NCBI RefSeq assembly: GCF_001039355.2
Contig: NW_019775336.1
Span: 58,331 to 116,595, forward strand
Reading direction: 5' to 3'
Source of the DNA: Lingula anatina
Lineage: Eukaryota > Brachiopoda > Lingulata > Lingulida > Lingulidae
Length of the DNA: 58,265 nt
Part shown: piece by piece, positions 1 through 11,069 of the stretch
Numbering within the stretch: position 1 is the stretch's first letter
Layout: each line of letters begins with the position of its first letter
The notes under the pieces: generated by a model
Database searches by the model: none
What the model saw: the letters and a program-made list of their open reading frames with translations, nothing else
Told to the model about the DNA's origin: nothing
Translations under genes and position numbers: made by a program

Positions 1-585
1 CTCAGCACTTCTTCTGCAGTGTTTGACGAACGTTGTCATTTTGCCAAAGGTTTCTGTAGGTGCCCTATTCACTCAGGAAACAGGCGATAATGACTTTTAA
101 TGCATACGGCTTGTCCTTTGTTAACCTCAGCAGTTCCTGTTCACTCATTTCTCTTTATTTCTAATTGCTCCACATTAGTTACATTGTAGTATATCGCCGT
201 TATTCACATTATGGCGCTTAATCAGCGTCTCTATATACCCCTGCGTGTATCATTATTGTGCAGGGGGTAATTGAGTCAATGTTGTCTAATAGACTATGTA
301 GATCAATGCATCATCTTCCAGGCCTAAGAACATTCCTTTAATCTCGCCAAAATATGCATGCTGCCAAAATAGGTAGTACCTCTCAGATGTGTGTTTTATC
401 GATTACTACAATACAAACTTTGTTCAGAGCTGTCTTATTACGGGACGAAAAGATGACTAATTTGCAGTTAAACTACAGATTTGAGAGATGTGATGACTGA
501 GAAGTAATTGTTTTCTTGGCAGATATTTTGAGTGTGCACAGCCACATACTTGTACCATTCAAATCAAACATACCCTGAATTCAAA
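1..585. other. Non-coding stretch, nothing recognised
   Basis: I see no open frame with protein-like composition, no RNA gene and no clear repeat here. An upstream exon of the opsin that begins at 2519 could lie here or before the window, but none was identified. Confidence 0.4.
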
Positions 586-671
586 CCTTGGCTGAACAAG
601 GATGTACCACCTTGGCTGAACAAGGATGTACCACCTTGGCTGAACAAGGATGTACCACCTTGGCTGAACAG
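586..671. repeat. 24-bp tandem repeat, about 3.5 copies
   Basis: The unit ccttggctgaacaaggatgt plus acca is repeated head to tail nearly without change. The last copy is partial and ends in ctgaacag. No coding sense is apparent. Confidence 0.9.
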
Positions 672-720
672 CCTGTAGATTTTGTGCTTTTCATTCTCAT
701 AGATGCACGTATTGCGGACC

Positions 721-1000
721 TTAGGCTGTGTTCAGAATAGAAGTTATCGCACCAGCAGGATCGACCTGTCTCAGCGGCGATTTTCGGAAAGGCACAGTCA
801 AAGTAATAAGCTAAATTGTCTCAAAGTACTAGTACTTAAAAGTACTTGGGAGCAAAGCCGGGAAAACTTTGTGGTCATTGATGTTGTTCATGTTGCTTTG
901 CAAGGGGCTCGCCAGACAATTAAGCTGAACACAGCGTTGCTTAGTCCCTAGGTGTAAGGAGAGAGGCACTGGAACAATAAGGTGCACACCAGTGTGTCTG
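721..1000. mobile_element. Fold-back MITE-like element, family B copy 1 (degenerate)
   Basis: The left side (atcgacctgtctcagcgg, then aaggcacagtcaaagtaat) and the inverted interior resemble the better preserved copies at about 7779-8072 and 41558-41845. The interior holds the shared words for ggaccacaaag/ctttgtggtc and a gctcgccagacaatt block. No transposase is present, so it is non-autonomous. The right boundary is approximate. Confidence 0.55.
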
Positions 1001-1054
1001 ACACGATCGTTTTGCAAACAGAATGTCGTGCTGTTTTCGAAGTTATTTTGAGCC

Positions 1055-1262
1055 TTAGGGACCGTTCCTGCAGATATTTGGATCGATCTATCTCCACGGG
1101 GAGTCTCACTAAATTGCTATCTGCTATCGGGGAGGCCGAGCGTGCAAGAAAGATAATTACCCCCTAGCTGATTCGGTAGACGTGACAGACGTTTAAGCCT
1201 CTTCAGCTGATAGCAATTTAGCGTGAACCCCCAGGGAGTTAGGTCGATCCAGATAGATCAAT
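1055..1262. mobile_element. Fold-back MITE-like element, family A copy 1
   Basis: The left arm reads gggaccgttcctgcag, then tcgatctatctccacggg and ctcactaaattgctatc. The right arm contains gatagcaatttagcgtgaac followed by ccagggagttaggtcgatcc, its imperfect reverse complement. About 100 bp of unrelated sequence lies between. There is no coding capacity. Copies of the same design occur near 8.2, 10.2, 10.9, 27.2 and 27.5 kb. Confidence 0.75.
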
Positions 1263-1308
1263 CTAGGCATGGAAAACCAGTCTTAATTTCCAAGCTGAAA
1301 AAGAGAGC

Positions 1309-1482
1309 TACACACGCACGTATATAAAAACAGTAGGTTAGCGTTATGAAATAAGAAAGGAAAGCGACACACGCCCGTATATAAAAACAGAAGGTTAGCG
1401 TTATGAAATAAGAAAGGAAAGCGACACACGCCCATATATAAAAACAGTAGGCTAGCGTTATGAAATAAGAAAGGAAAGCGAC
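1309..1482. repeat. 57-bp tandem repeat, three copies
   Basis: Three consecutive units of about 57 bp each contain tatataaaaacag, gttagcgttatgaaataag and aaaggaaagcgac. Because the unit is divisible by three, an uninterrupted repetitive reading frame exists on the minus strand. That frame looks like a by-product of the repeat rather than a gene. Confidence 0.9.
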
Positions 1483-2518
1483 CAAAGTACGCTAGAGCAG
1501 AAATAAGTTCACCACAAAAGATGAAATATATGTGCTCGATTTCCTCCCTCGATTTTGCCCATGACTGCCAGATGTTTCAGCTCTTCCTTTCTCAGGATGT
1601 GACCTAGACACCTCATTTGTGCCCCACTGATATCCTTCTCTTAGTACTTGCTTTATTTGGTATATCGGTACTTCAGCGTTTGAGACGTCAGGATATTCGC
1701 AGCATCCTTCGGTAAAACCACATTTCATCTGCACCTAGTTTTATTTGTTTCCTCTATTTTTTGTAATATATTATTAGTCCAACTTTCACTGTATTGAGCC
1801 ACCTATCAAGGTCGGGAAAAATTAAGTATTCTAAAACTCTAATAATGTTAGTTTATTGTTTCCGTTTTTTAGAATTATCTCGATTTTTATCAAATGTGGT
1901 TTTTAACTAAGCCAATTTCATTCTTAAATTCTTAATCACATTAATGATATTTTCAAACTGCCTAAGTAGCAGAACTTTTCTACTTGGATATCCTTGCTTT
2001 ACTGTTCTCTTTCCAATTCTCAAATTACAGTTTGGCATATCTGCTTTTTTTGCCTTTACGTGTTTATATAACCATGTATGCACTTTGTCTGTCTACAGTT
2101 TAAGGGCAATCCTATTCTTTCACTTGCTGCTTTTACCTTGTGAGTCACTAATGAGCATCTAAATTTGACGAATGTAGGCCTATTTATTATCTTGTCTATG
2201 TTGCTCTCAGAATGGCGAAAATGCATGTTAAGGGCCCCTTATTCGCAACACACGAAAACAATTCTACTGTAATATGAAAAGCACAGGAGTAGAAAAAACA
2301 ATTTTGTATTACTCTGTTTGTTGAACTGGCGGGCCTGCAGCCCGAAATCCCCCCCCTCCCCCCCCCCCCACCCCCCACACACACCTTTTTCCAAGGTAAA
2401 TCACCGTATACGAATTAAATCACTCTTTTTCAATTCCTGTTATTCCTATATTTTATATCTTATTCGCAGTTGATTTTCTATTTGCTACTCCAATTAAGAA
2501 AACTTCTCTTTATTCCAG
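1483..2518. other. Non-coding; upstream of or within an opsin intron
   Basis: AT-rich sequence with a C-run at about 2350-2368 followed by a short CA run. No phase-1 exon able to supply the opsin N terminus was found. The last 20 bases form the polypyrimidine tract and AG acceptor of the first recovered opsin exon. Confidence 0.4.
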
Positions 2519-5500
2519 CTGTTGCAGCCTTCGTCGGAAACACAGTCGTCATCCTTGTGTGTTGGTTCGGACGTCACTTCCGGAAACAGCCGCATTGCCG
2601 CCTCGTTTTGCACATGAGCGTGGCAGGGGTCGCCCTCACCGTGACGGGGCACGTAATGTTCACGGTCTCTGCCTTTGAGACAGAGTGGGCCTTTGGTGAT
2701 TGGGGTTGTCAAGCAGCAGCGTTCCTCTGTTACTTTTTCGCCCTGGCTTGTGAAAACATCCACGTCGCCATTGCTGTTTATAGATACATTCACATGCACA
2801 AGCCTCACTTACGTAAGGATATATTGCTCTGTCTGTTTGCCTGTCCGTTTGCCTGTCTGTCTGTCCGTCTGTCTGTCAGTCAGTTTTTTTCAACACAGTG
2901 GCTTGTAAAGATAAAACAAGCCCAAAATTTTGGCAAGCGAGAAGATTAACAAGGTAAGAAGTACAAATTTTACCATCATATGTACCCTGCACCAGTAGCC
3001 CACAAAATTGGAAACTTTACTCGGTTTTGTAACTTTGCTCATTATCTTTTTATTTTTCGGGGGAAAGTGGGAGAAGTGAGAGCGAGGCTTAAGACGGTGC
3101 TAAAGAAGATGCACGCTTTCCGCCCTCGATCTGCCAATGCCACGTGAGAGCATACACAACCAGTTCATCAGCGGACTAACTAGTCCGAAGATCAAATATG
3201 GCGCAACTCGCTTGAAAGCGTGTCGAAATTTAACTGCTCTGCCCCTGCTGGGAAGGCGCACGCGGGAGGCGGGGAACTATTGTCAAGTGCGCGCCATATT
3301 TGATCCACAGACTAGTTAGTCCTCGAATTAACTTGTCCTGAATGCGCCCTTGGAGTTTATTCCATGTTCTAATGCCACCATTATGCTGATACGTGAACCC
3401 CTCTAATGATTGCCCTTATTGTTAGGCTTCTGCTCTGCGAAGTTTTAATTCCTGCACTGCGAATGATAACAACTAAGGAGACTGAGTTCTGTACGAAATC
3501 ATTTAAACTTCTACTGTTTCACCAAAGGTCAATAATTATGCAGGTTTCACCGTTTCCGCTGTATCATGATAATAATAAGCTTGGTTAAACTTGTCGGAGC
3601 TCATTAGCGCTTAACAACGAGACAGACGTTGGATAATATGAGCATATGCATAAATCCGCTTTTCATTGCTGCAATAGATAATGTAAAAAAAAAAAAACAG
3701 CTTATACATGTATCAGCATATACATAAATCCGCTTTTCGTTGTTGCAGTAGGTAATCTAAAAATCTCCCCAGCTTATCTCTTTCAATGTTAATTCGAAAC
3801 CCTGATCACAATATTATCCATTGATGACATGGCGCTGTTTTCGAACACACACTGGGCTAAGGCTTCGTTCACATGAACAATCTATTTTCTATTCGCGGTA
3901 TCTTGTGATCACGGTCTGTGCCCTGAATACCCCGCGGCGTAATTACTGGCAGCGCGAGCCAGTTACTTCCAAAGATGTAATTAATTCTCGGCTGCGCTCG
4001 GAGTGATCACAAGATACCGCGAATAGAAAATAGATTGTGAACGGAGTCTTATAAATTTGTAAGTCGACGCTTACGGGCCCATTCCCATTGGCATTATCGG
4101 TCTAAGTCAATTCAACGCCGTGGGGGGCTTCTGCTGAATGCAATCAGTTTTAAAAATTAATACGCCTCCTACTGTTTCCGGCGTACTTGTATAATCACCA
4201 GTTTTTCTGTATTCTTCTCAAAACCAGGAGGAAGCGTGTTAATCTGTTAAAGTGCGAGAGTTCCTGCAGAGTTGGATCGATATATGTAGGCCGATGGAGT
4301 CCATGGGAATGAGCTCCTCGGTTACTCTCGTAATGCTAGTCATAAGTGCAGGCAGCACTTTGTTATTTTTTTCCTTTTTTAACACCCAGGACATGTAAAC
4401 ACTTCAATTTTGCCTTTTTTTCTCGTCTGATAGTAGCATGAGTGGACGTCACATAGGGAGGGGAACACAGTTCACAGGAAATAAAATCATCAATCCAAAG
4501 AACACAGTAAATAAAACTTAACTCATATCTCACTGATAATGCTAGTCGAAAATCCTGGAAATCACGAATCACCGGATGTAATGAATTCGTTTCACAGAGG
4601 GCGAAGAAGCCCAATTCACGAGTAACGGCGAAGGGGTACTTTACACGGATCAAAATAAATAATGTGAGCGTGTCACGCATTTCCAGAAATTAAAAGTCCC
4701 TATCACGGGACACGAAAATACAAAATTGGACCCTTTAGTATGTAATAATATTCACCATGCGTTATACACAGCAGATGTTTGCCCTCATATAATACGAATC
4801 TTAACAAAAAGGGTAATGGAACGTTAGAATGAATTCTCAATATGATTGTGCGGAATTAATGAACCACGGGAACATCTGTCTGCTTATGAAAGTAATATTG
4901 ATAAAAATTGCAGGGATTATATATCTTCATAAGTTCATATGTGTATTGGGGATGTTAAGATCAATTCATCTATCTATGTGATAGCCTTTCGGTTGTCACA
5001 TTTGACCACTGTGGAACTATGGTCTCTGAAACCTAGGGTCTCTGAAATCTCCAAATTAGCTTCATATTAGTCAGAAAGTTTTCATTTATGACAGATCCAG
5101 ATATTTGATTTACCTGTTGACTGTTTCGTCTGTTGTCTCTGTAATATGTCAAGTCTGTCTGTGAACAGACGAAACAGCCATCAGGCAATTCAATTATCTG
5201 GATCTGTCATAAATGAAGACTTTCTGACTATCAAAACTGAGATCCAATGAAACTATTTTCACAGCTTCATACTATTAACTCTCGCGAATAAGAAAGAAAC
5301 GCAACTTACTGGACTTTTAAAAATACAACTGAGAAATTAGCACTTGCTTTCATCATTTCCAATCTATATATATATATATGTGTGTGTGTGTGTTTTGCAG
5401 GTTACACTCTGGATCATAAAATAGCACCAAGAGTGGTCGAGGCAGTAGAAGCCAGCATATGGGTCTACAGCCTCCTTGTCACCGTCCCTCCATTCTTGGG

Positions 5501-6156
5501 TTGGTCGTCCTACACGTACGAAGCCTATGGGGTGTCTTGCAGTCTGAACTGGCACGGCGATACCATCAGCGACATCACGTATATAGCATTCTCTGTGGTG
5601 TTTGGGTTCTTGCTGCATATTGGCATCATGGTGTATTGTTATTGCAAGGTAAACGGCACAGTTGTGTGTGCATTTGCAGTCAAAATTTGGTTCTTCTACT
5701 CTTTTTTTTTCACGATATACCTTTACGTCGTTCATATCTTTTACTTAGTTTTTTAAGCGCGTTCGTTAATGCTTCGTATCCGGTTTTAGCTATATGTTAA
5801 GTTTAGTCACAAAACGATAAAGGTGTAACTAATTTAAATAGAAAGCATGAGGGTTGGATGTTGGATGACACCTATTTAAAACAAAGGAAAATTACCCACG
5901 GAGTATTTGTGTACAATGCACTTGGTGACATAGCAACGAGTTTTCGAGATAACAATGTCATGTAATATTCCGTCTATTTCTCGTGCAGAAACACTTCCGT
6001 TTCAGGAAAACAATTCAATATACATTTTGTCTGTCTCAAGGTCCTCCGGAAAGTGCGAAGGGCGATAAGAAACGTCACACCATGCGCTTTAAACACAACT
6101 TTCAGCAGGCAACAACTTCGAAAACACTTAAACGCGGAGACGAAAATGACGTGTGT

Positions 6157-6210
<54 letters not shown>

Positions 6211-6385
6211 CTGTTCACTCACACATTAAAGGTTTTCTTACACACATTTTATTGGTTTTCTTGTTTTGTTCAAACAACTCTGTTGTGGGCATATATCAGT
6301 ATGTAATTCAAAAATATTTGGCCGTGGAACACATTGTCAGTTAAAAAATAAAATAAAAAAGTAGATTTTTACAGCCCATAAACGC

Positions 6386-6431
<46 letters not shown>

Positions 6432-9400
6432 AATCTCAGCGTACATACCTGGTATGTTTGGCTTACAATATATGTAAGTAAAAATAGACCCTAAACATAC
6501 GCTGTGTTTTTTAAGTGCCATGTTCCATAACTTTTATTTTTATTTCATTTCGTATACCGTTGTTTTATTTGCATTTGTCATCGAAATACAATCCCTTCTG
6601 GAGAGAATAAACGTTTTTATGACCTATAAGGCATGACGTTTTAACCCATCACAAATAGTCTTGATCACATATGGCCGACCCTCACTCACATTACACGTTT
6701 TCAGAACAACCCGGCAAACACATAAAGTTTACCATAACGTGGTCATAACGTTTTTTGGTAAAATTAACGTTATGGTAACGTTATAATAACGTTATGTGTT
6801 TGCTTGGAAGTTGGTCCGTGGACTAAAAGACCCGCGGATCAAATATGACCGACCATACTTAAAAGTGCCCGCGATCAATCTATTCAGTGTCTATTGATGG
6901 ATAATGTGTCAATCTTTCAAGTTAGTGGGTCGGCCATATTTGATCCGCGGATCTGTTTGTCCGCGGTTCATCTTTGTTGTCAATGCGGCCAAAGAGACTA
7001 AAAGCGCATTCAGAACAAGTTGATCCGCGGACTAACAGATCCGAGGAGTAAATATGGTCGATCCACTTAAAAGTGACGCCGCTAATCCCATGATGGTCTC
7101 CCCGCCTCCACACGCGCCTTCAAACGTGCAAGGGCCTAGCTCTTTTAATTTTAATTAAAAAAAAAAAAACTCGGAGCCAAGATTTTATACTTTCATTGGC
7201 GCGTATGGAGGCCGGGGGATTAAAGCGGCTTGCTTTTTAGTGGACATATTTAGTGCCATATTTAGTCGGGATATCAGTTAGTCCGCGGATCATCTCTTCT
7301 GAATGCACTCTAATTGACCCATCGGAAGTAATGATATCGATGTCATCGTTGATGGGCGGGTTGCCATTGCAGTGATCTTGAAAAACCCTTTTGTGATGTC
7401 AGTCCTTATAGATAAAACAAACGTGAGTTCATAAAATGGTTAAATATTTAACGTTCTTTACACATTCAAGTTTTTGTTTTTTTTTTGTGTTTACAGTTAT
7501 GCGTAGCGATGGTGGCATTTTTCGTGGTGGCCTGGGCACCGTATGCCATACTCTCAGTGGCTGGGATCTTCATGCCACTGCCCGTCATCTACAATGTCAT
7601 GCCTACAATGTTTGCAAAGAGCTTTTGTGTCTTTAACCCCATCCTCTACGCCCTGTTCAACGACGATTTTCGCTTCGACGTGCGTTACGTCTTGCGTTGC
7701 AACCTCAATAAGGTGCTTCAGAGTAGGCGACCCCTTGACGAGGAAGTGGTAGTTGATGTTGCGTAAGTAGATTACATGTAGGACTGTGTTCCCATAAACA
7801 TATAGTACTAGCAGAATCGATCTATCTCAGCGGGTATTCTCGCTAAGGCGCAGTCAATGTAATCAGCTCAATAGTCTGGCACGCCCCCTAGCAAAGCAAC
7901 ATGAATACATCATGGACCACAAAGCTTTCCCGACTTTACCCAAGTGCTTTGAGTTACGAAGGGGCGTGCCAGACATTTCAGTCGTTATACTGATTGCGAT
8001 TCAGTAAGAATCCCCGAGGAGGTAAGATAAATTCAGCTAGTGCGATAGGGTTATGGGAACGCGCCCTAGTAAGACTGCACAAAATCAAAACCAAAATGAA
8101 ATGAAATACAATGAAGTTAGACTTTGCCAGTAAACGTTTTCTCGTCAAGAAAGAAAAGGAAGCAATTTGATTTAGGGACCATTCCCAGACCCTATCGTTC
8201 TAACTGTGGATCGATCTATCTCCAAGGGGATTCTTGCTAAATTGCAATCAACTTAAGTGGCTTAGATGTCTGTCACGCCTACCGAAGCTGCTAAGGGTTA
8301 ATTAGTTACCGCTTAAGCTAAAAACAATTTAGCGAGAAACCCCTAGGAGATGGATCGAACCCAATCTTAGAATCAGTGCTCTCTTTAAGACAACATAGGA
8401 TAGGGAATCAGTAGATACAAACATTGTCTGTACAAAGAAAGAAAAAAGAAAGTTTGAAAGTCTGAAAGAAAGAAAGGTTCAAAAAAGAAAGAGAGAAAAC
8501 ACCATTGATCTGTTAACTATTTAGCCTCACCTTACTTGTAGTAATACTCTAATTCTGCTTTTGGTTAATATTCCGACTTTTTGACACATTTATCCACACC
8601 ATCCAAGAAAATCATAAAATTACGTTAGCTTCAAGCGAGATTGCGCGGATTTTTGGAGAAAAGTTGGGACAGAAATAATTCAATAGCAGAAAAAACGGTT
8701 GCAGTGCAAAAACGTTGAAATCCACCATTATTTATTCACTGATAATTTTCTGTTTGATTTTTTAAAAATAAATTGCAGCCTAATGCAAGGCATCATGATT
8801 TGCGTGTCGCTGCATTGCCTGCTAATTGCATAGCGTTTCACCCTTGTTGATTCTAGGCTTGACTTGTATGACGTCACACACTACCTCTTGTATGGTTATC
8901 TTGGATGATGTCCATTGCCTAGTAATTATTAGAATTTAACTCTATTTTTAGTATTTTTCAAATGTTCAAGTCGTCCAATTTTCGATACTTTTATCCACAG
9001 CTATATCGGCAGGTCCGCACAGCAAGACGTCTACTCGATAAAACTTTCACAAAACGGGGTTTTCATTTCTGAGCAAAGGGCGACAGCCGAGGATTCTCGC
9101 ATTGTTGCTAAGAAGTTACAAGTGCCTTCTTTCAGCACCATGGCAGTGCAGTCTGTGTCATCTTTTCCAAGCGATGACTTAGCAGAAAGACAATCCTCTA
9201 TCGAAACCGCTGCTCCTGCAGTTCCGGGGCCGTCAGGAATTCGTTCTAGACTATCTAAGCAGGAAGCGGGGCCGCTTACGCGTTATTATTCGTGGCCACA
9301 AGCAGAAAGAACAAGGCTCCAGTCGTGCGAAATGGAGGACATATCGTTATCAGAGGTGCACGCAGACGTGATGGAATCTTCGTCCTCTTCGAGAGTTTTA

Positions 9401-9484
9401 AAAGAGTTGAAGAAGCAAAGTATGCCGAAGATCCCCGAAACCCGTTTTCAAGGCAGGAAACTGACGACCACAACGTCCGTATAG
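2519..9484 (+). CDS. Opsin-family G protein-coupled receptor (5' partial)
   Basis: Five exons join in phase: 2519-2812, 5401-5648, 6041-6154, 7497-7762 and 9001-9484 (stop TAG), giving at least 468 codons. Exon order matches seven helices: TM1-3 (GNTVVILV; GC before TM3), TM4-5 (PPFLGWSS, then the loop Glu and the disulfide Cys of ECL2 in YEAYGVSC), the third loop, TM6-7 (AWAPYA, then FAK with the retinal-binding Lys at 7617-7619, then NPILYALFND), and a Ser-rich tail of about 160 residues. Family knowledge: a seven-helix photopigment that binds retinal through this Lys and signals through a G protein at the membrane. Oddities: Tyr-Arg-Tyr instead of E/DRY (2779-2787), and Ala where vertebrate visual opsins carry the TM3 Glu counterion. 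Not vertebrate-visual type; the subclass (perhaps the Go/neuropsin/peropsin group) is unsettled. The N-terminal exon (phase-1 junction) is missing. Confidence 0.9.
2822..2884. repeat. Degenerate (CTGT)n in opsin intron
   Basis: Runs of tctgtctgtttgcctgtccg and its variants begin nine bases after the exon 2519-2812 donor. Intronic simple repeat. Confidence 0.9.
3150..3345. mobile_element. Fold-back element, family C copy 1
   Basis: The left arm includes cggactaactagtccgaaga and tcaaatatggcgc. The right arm includes gcgccatatttgatccacag and actagttagtcc. The outer sequence aacttgtcctgaatgcgccc matches the ends of related copies at 6.8-7.3 kb. It lies in an opsin intron. Confidence 0.75.
3861..4047. 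mobile_element. Fold-back element, family D
   Basis: Long, almost perfect inverted arms: aacaatctattttctattcg with cggtatcttgtgatcac on the left, and gtgatcacaagataccgcg with aatagaaaatagattgtga on the right. The roughly 90-bp loop is itself richer in G and C. No coding capacity; intronic. Confidence 0.85.
5071..5227. repeat. 157-bp near-perfect hairpin
   Basis: The 33-bp left arm (tcagaaagttttcatttatg then acagatccagata) and the right arm (tatctggatctgtcataaat then gaagactttctga) are inverse complements with one mismatch. The loop contains a second inverted pair (gactgtttcgtctgtt / aacagacgaaacagcc). It lies about 175 bp upstream of the opsin exon at 5401. Confidence 0.9.
6160..6207. repeat. 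(CA)n microsatellite
   Basis: Pure CA dinucleotide run beginning inside the 5' splice region of the intron that follows opsin exon 6041-6154 (donor gtaagt at 6155-6160). Confidence 0.95.
6391..6428. repeat. (CT)n microsatellite
   Basis: Pure CT dinucleotide run in the opsin intron before exon 7497. Confidence 0.95.
6710..6806. repeat. Palindromic ATAACGTTAT-rich block
   Basis: Repeated self-complementary words (taacgttatggtaacgttat, aataacgttatg) flanked by inverted gcaaacacataa / ttatgtgtttgc. Probably a small fold-back element; intronic. Confidence 0.75.
6807..7306. mobile_element. Two fold-back elements, family C copies 2 and 3
   Basis: The first (about 6807-6990) has gacccgcggatcaaatatg facing catatttgatccgcggatc. 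The second has terminal arms gcattcagaacaagttgatc at about 7007 and gcggatcatctcttctgaatgc (read in parts) at about 7285-7306, with internal ccgcggactaac / gttagtccgcgg. Both lie in the opsin intron upstream of the TM6-TM7 exon. No transposase. Confidence 0.75.
7779..8072. mobile_element. Fold-back MITE-like element, family B copy 2
   Basis: The left end reads gactgtgttcccataaacat with tcgatctatctcagcggg. The right end contains gatagggttatgggaacgcg. Internal arms tctggcacgcccc / ggggcgtgccaga are inverted. Located in the last opsin intron. Confidence 0.8.
8173..8375. mobile_element. Fold-back MITE-like element, family A copy 2
   Basis: Begins tagggaccattcccagaccc with tcgatctatctccaagggg; the right arm is tagcgagaaacccctaggag then atggatcgaaccc. 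Last opsin intron. Confidence 0.8.
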
Positions 9485-9564
9485 ATGTAAAATTGTAACT
9501 TAACCATCAAACTCATATATTTCATATTTACGAAAACAACCATATTGCAACATTTTCCATTATA

Positions 9565-9570
9565 AATAAA
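9565..9570 (+). terminator. Poly(A) signal AATAAA of the opsin gene
   Basis: The canonical hexamer lies 80 bases after the opsin stop codon, which is consistent with a short 3' UTR and supports the last exon call. Confidence 0.7.
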
Positions 9571-10102
9571 GTGCTTTTTAGTCATTTTCAAGTATATCTG
9601 ATGTTTTTTTTATTATTTTTTGGACATGACAGTTCCCTAATGTATAACATCTATCTTTAAAATAAACAACTTTAAATGTATATGTCATTAACGATATAAA
9701 TGACAAACACACAACTTTGTATAGATCTATAATTAGTATAAGCAAATCCTTACATTATGTTATTATATTTTAATTTTCTGTTGTATTTTTATAGTGTATT
9801 GTATTTTTTTCTGTAAAATATTGTACCATAGCAATGCAAAAAAACTGTAGTGTCATTGAAGATACAAATGAAAAACACACAACATTGTATAAATCTATAA
9901 TTAGTATAAACAAACCCTTACATTATATTATGTTTTATTATCTATTGTATTTTATTATAGTGTATTGTATCGTATTTTTTTCTTTTTTTTTGTAAAATAT
10001 TTTACTAAATAACCGCGGCAGGGTGTATTGGATTACAATGAAACTATATATTCATCTGTTCAGAACGGGTTATTACGGGTTGCATGCCCAGGAAGTATAA
10101 TC

Positions 10103-10335
10103 TAAGGGACCATTCCCAGAGCCTTTCGTACTGACTTTGTATCGATCTATCTCCAAGGGGATTCTCACTAAATTGCTATCAAGTTAAGCGGCTTAGATGT
10201 CTTGCACGCCCACTAAAGCTGTTAGGGGGGAATAAACTATCGTTTAGCGGCTTCAGTAGGCGTGCCAGACATCTAAGCCGCTTAAGCTAAAAGAAATGTA
10301 GCGAGAAAAACCTTGGAGATGGATCAATCCTGTTA
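10103..10335. mobile_element. Fold-back MITE-like element, family A copy 3
   Basis: Left: agggaccattcccagagcct with tcgatctatctccaagggg. The interior has ggcttagatgtcttgcacgc facing gcgtgccagacatctaagcc, and the right arm ends near atggatcaatcctgttagac. Intergenic, downstream of the opsin. Confidence 0.8.
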
Positions 10336-10495
10336 GACCGATCGAACCCAGTGTAAAACAATCTTCTAAAGCTATCAATTGCAGTAGAAAATACCATTCC
10401 TTGTGTTATTTTCTCCAGCTGGCGCTAGAGTACGGTCTATTTCATCAAGCAAGGCAAAAACTGCGCTGCCGACCATATGAAGATATCCAACGGCC

Positions 10496-10664
10496 TGTGT
10501 GACAGGAATGTTTGTCCACTAGGAACTGTAGGTCGCTCCCCATAACTTTGTACAGGCGACATTTGTCCCATATACTAACCCCAATACTCCAACTGACCCT
10601 AACCTGTACAAATCATATGGGAGCCCGGACTTCCATTCCTAGGACTTGCATTCCTGTTACACCG
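10496..10664. mobile_element. MITE-like element, family E copy 1
   Basis: Terminal inverted words tgtgacaggaatg and cattcctgttacacc enclose about 140 bp containing ctaaccccaatactcc and cctaacctgtac. Related copies lie near 41.3, 46.4 and (partial) 53.1 kb. Confidence 0.85.
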
Positions 10665-10849
10665 ACAAAATGCTGGTCTTTTTTAGGGTTATTAAGGCAC
10701 AGGGCTTGATTTTCCTCTGATATAGTTTGAAATATATAGGGAACATGTACATAATTCGTGCTTTGTATTTATATTTTAGTAAATTGTAAATAAAGTTTAA
10801 CTCGACGGGAGATAATGATGAGTGTTGAACAGAAAGAGACTCCAAATTC

Positions 10850-11069
10850 ACCTAAGACCCCATTCCTATAGATTTTAGATCGATCTATCCCTGTGGGGAG
10901 TCTCACTAGATTACTGTCAGCTTAGCCGGCTTAAGCGTCTTTCCCGCCTACTAAAAGCTGTAAGGGGGTAATTAACTATGGTGCGCGCTCGGCTGACTGC
11001 AATTTAACGTGAACCCCCAGGGAGTTAGGTCGATCTAAATCTCCGGGAATGCACCCTTACATGATGAAA
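10850..11069. mobile_element. Fold-back MITE-like element, family A copy 4
   Basis: Left: taagaccccattcctataga with tagatcgatctatccctgtg. Right: cagggagttaggtcgatcta ending ctccgggaatgcaccctta. This intact right end is the reference for the interrupted copy near 27.58/28.11 kb. Confidence 0.8.

Noticed and set aside
586-671. CRISPR-like array
   Set aside because: The 24-bp units are directly adjacent with no spacers, and the genome is animal nuclear DNA.
1258-1485. Minus-strand repetitive protein over the 57-bp array
   Set aside because: A by-product of a tandem repeat whose unit is a multiple of three; no support as a gene.
5974-6306. Open frames on both strands across the (CA)n tract at 6.16 kb
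   Set aside because: They are kept open by the CA/TG repeat. The real coding frame in this interval is the opsin loop exon 6041-6154, which joins in phase with its neighbours; the overlapping frame does not resemble an opsin.
9276-9498. Other-frame ORFs over the last opsin exon
   Set aside because: They overlap the exon 9001-9484, whose frame is fixed by the splice junction with the TM6-TM7 exon.
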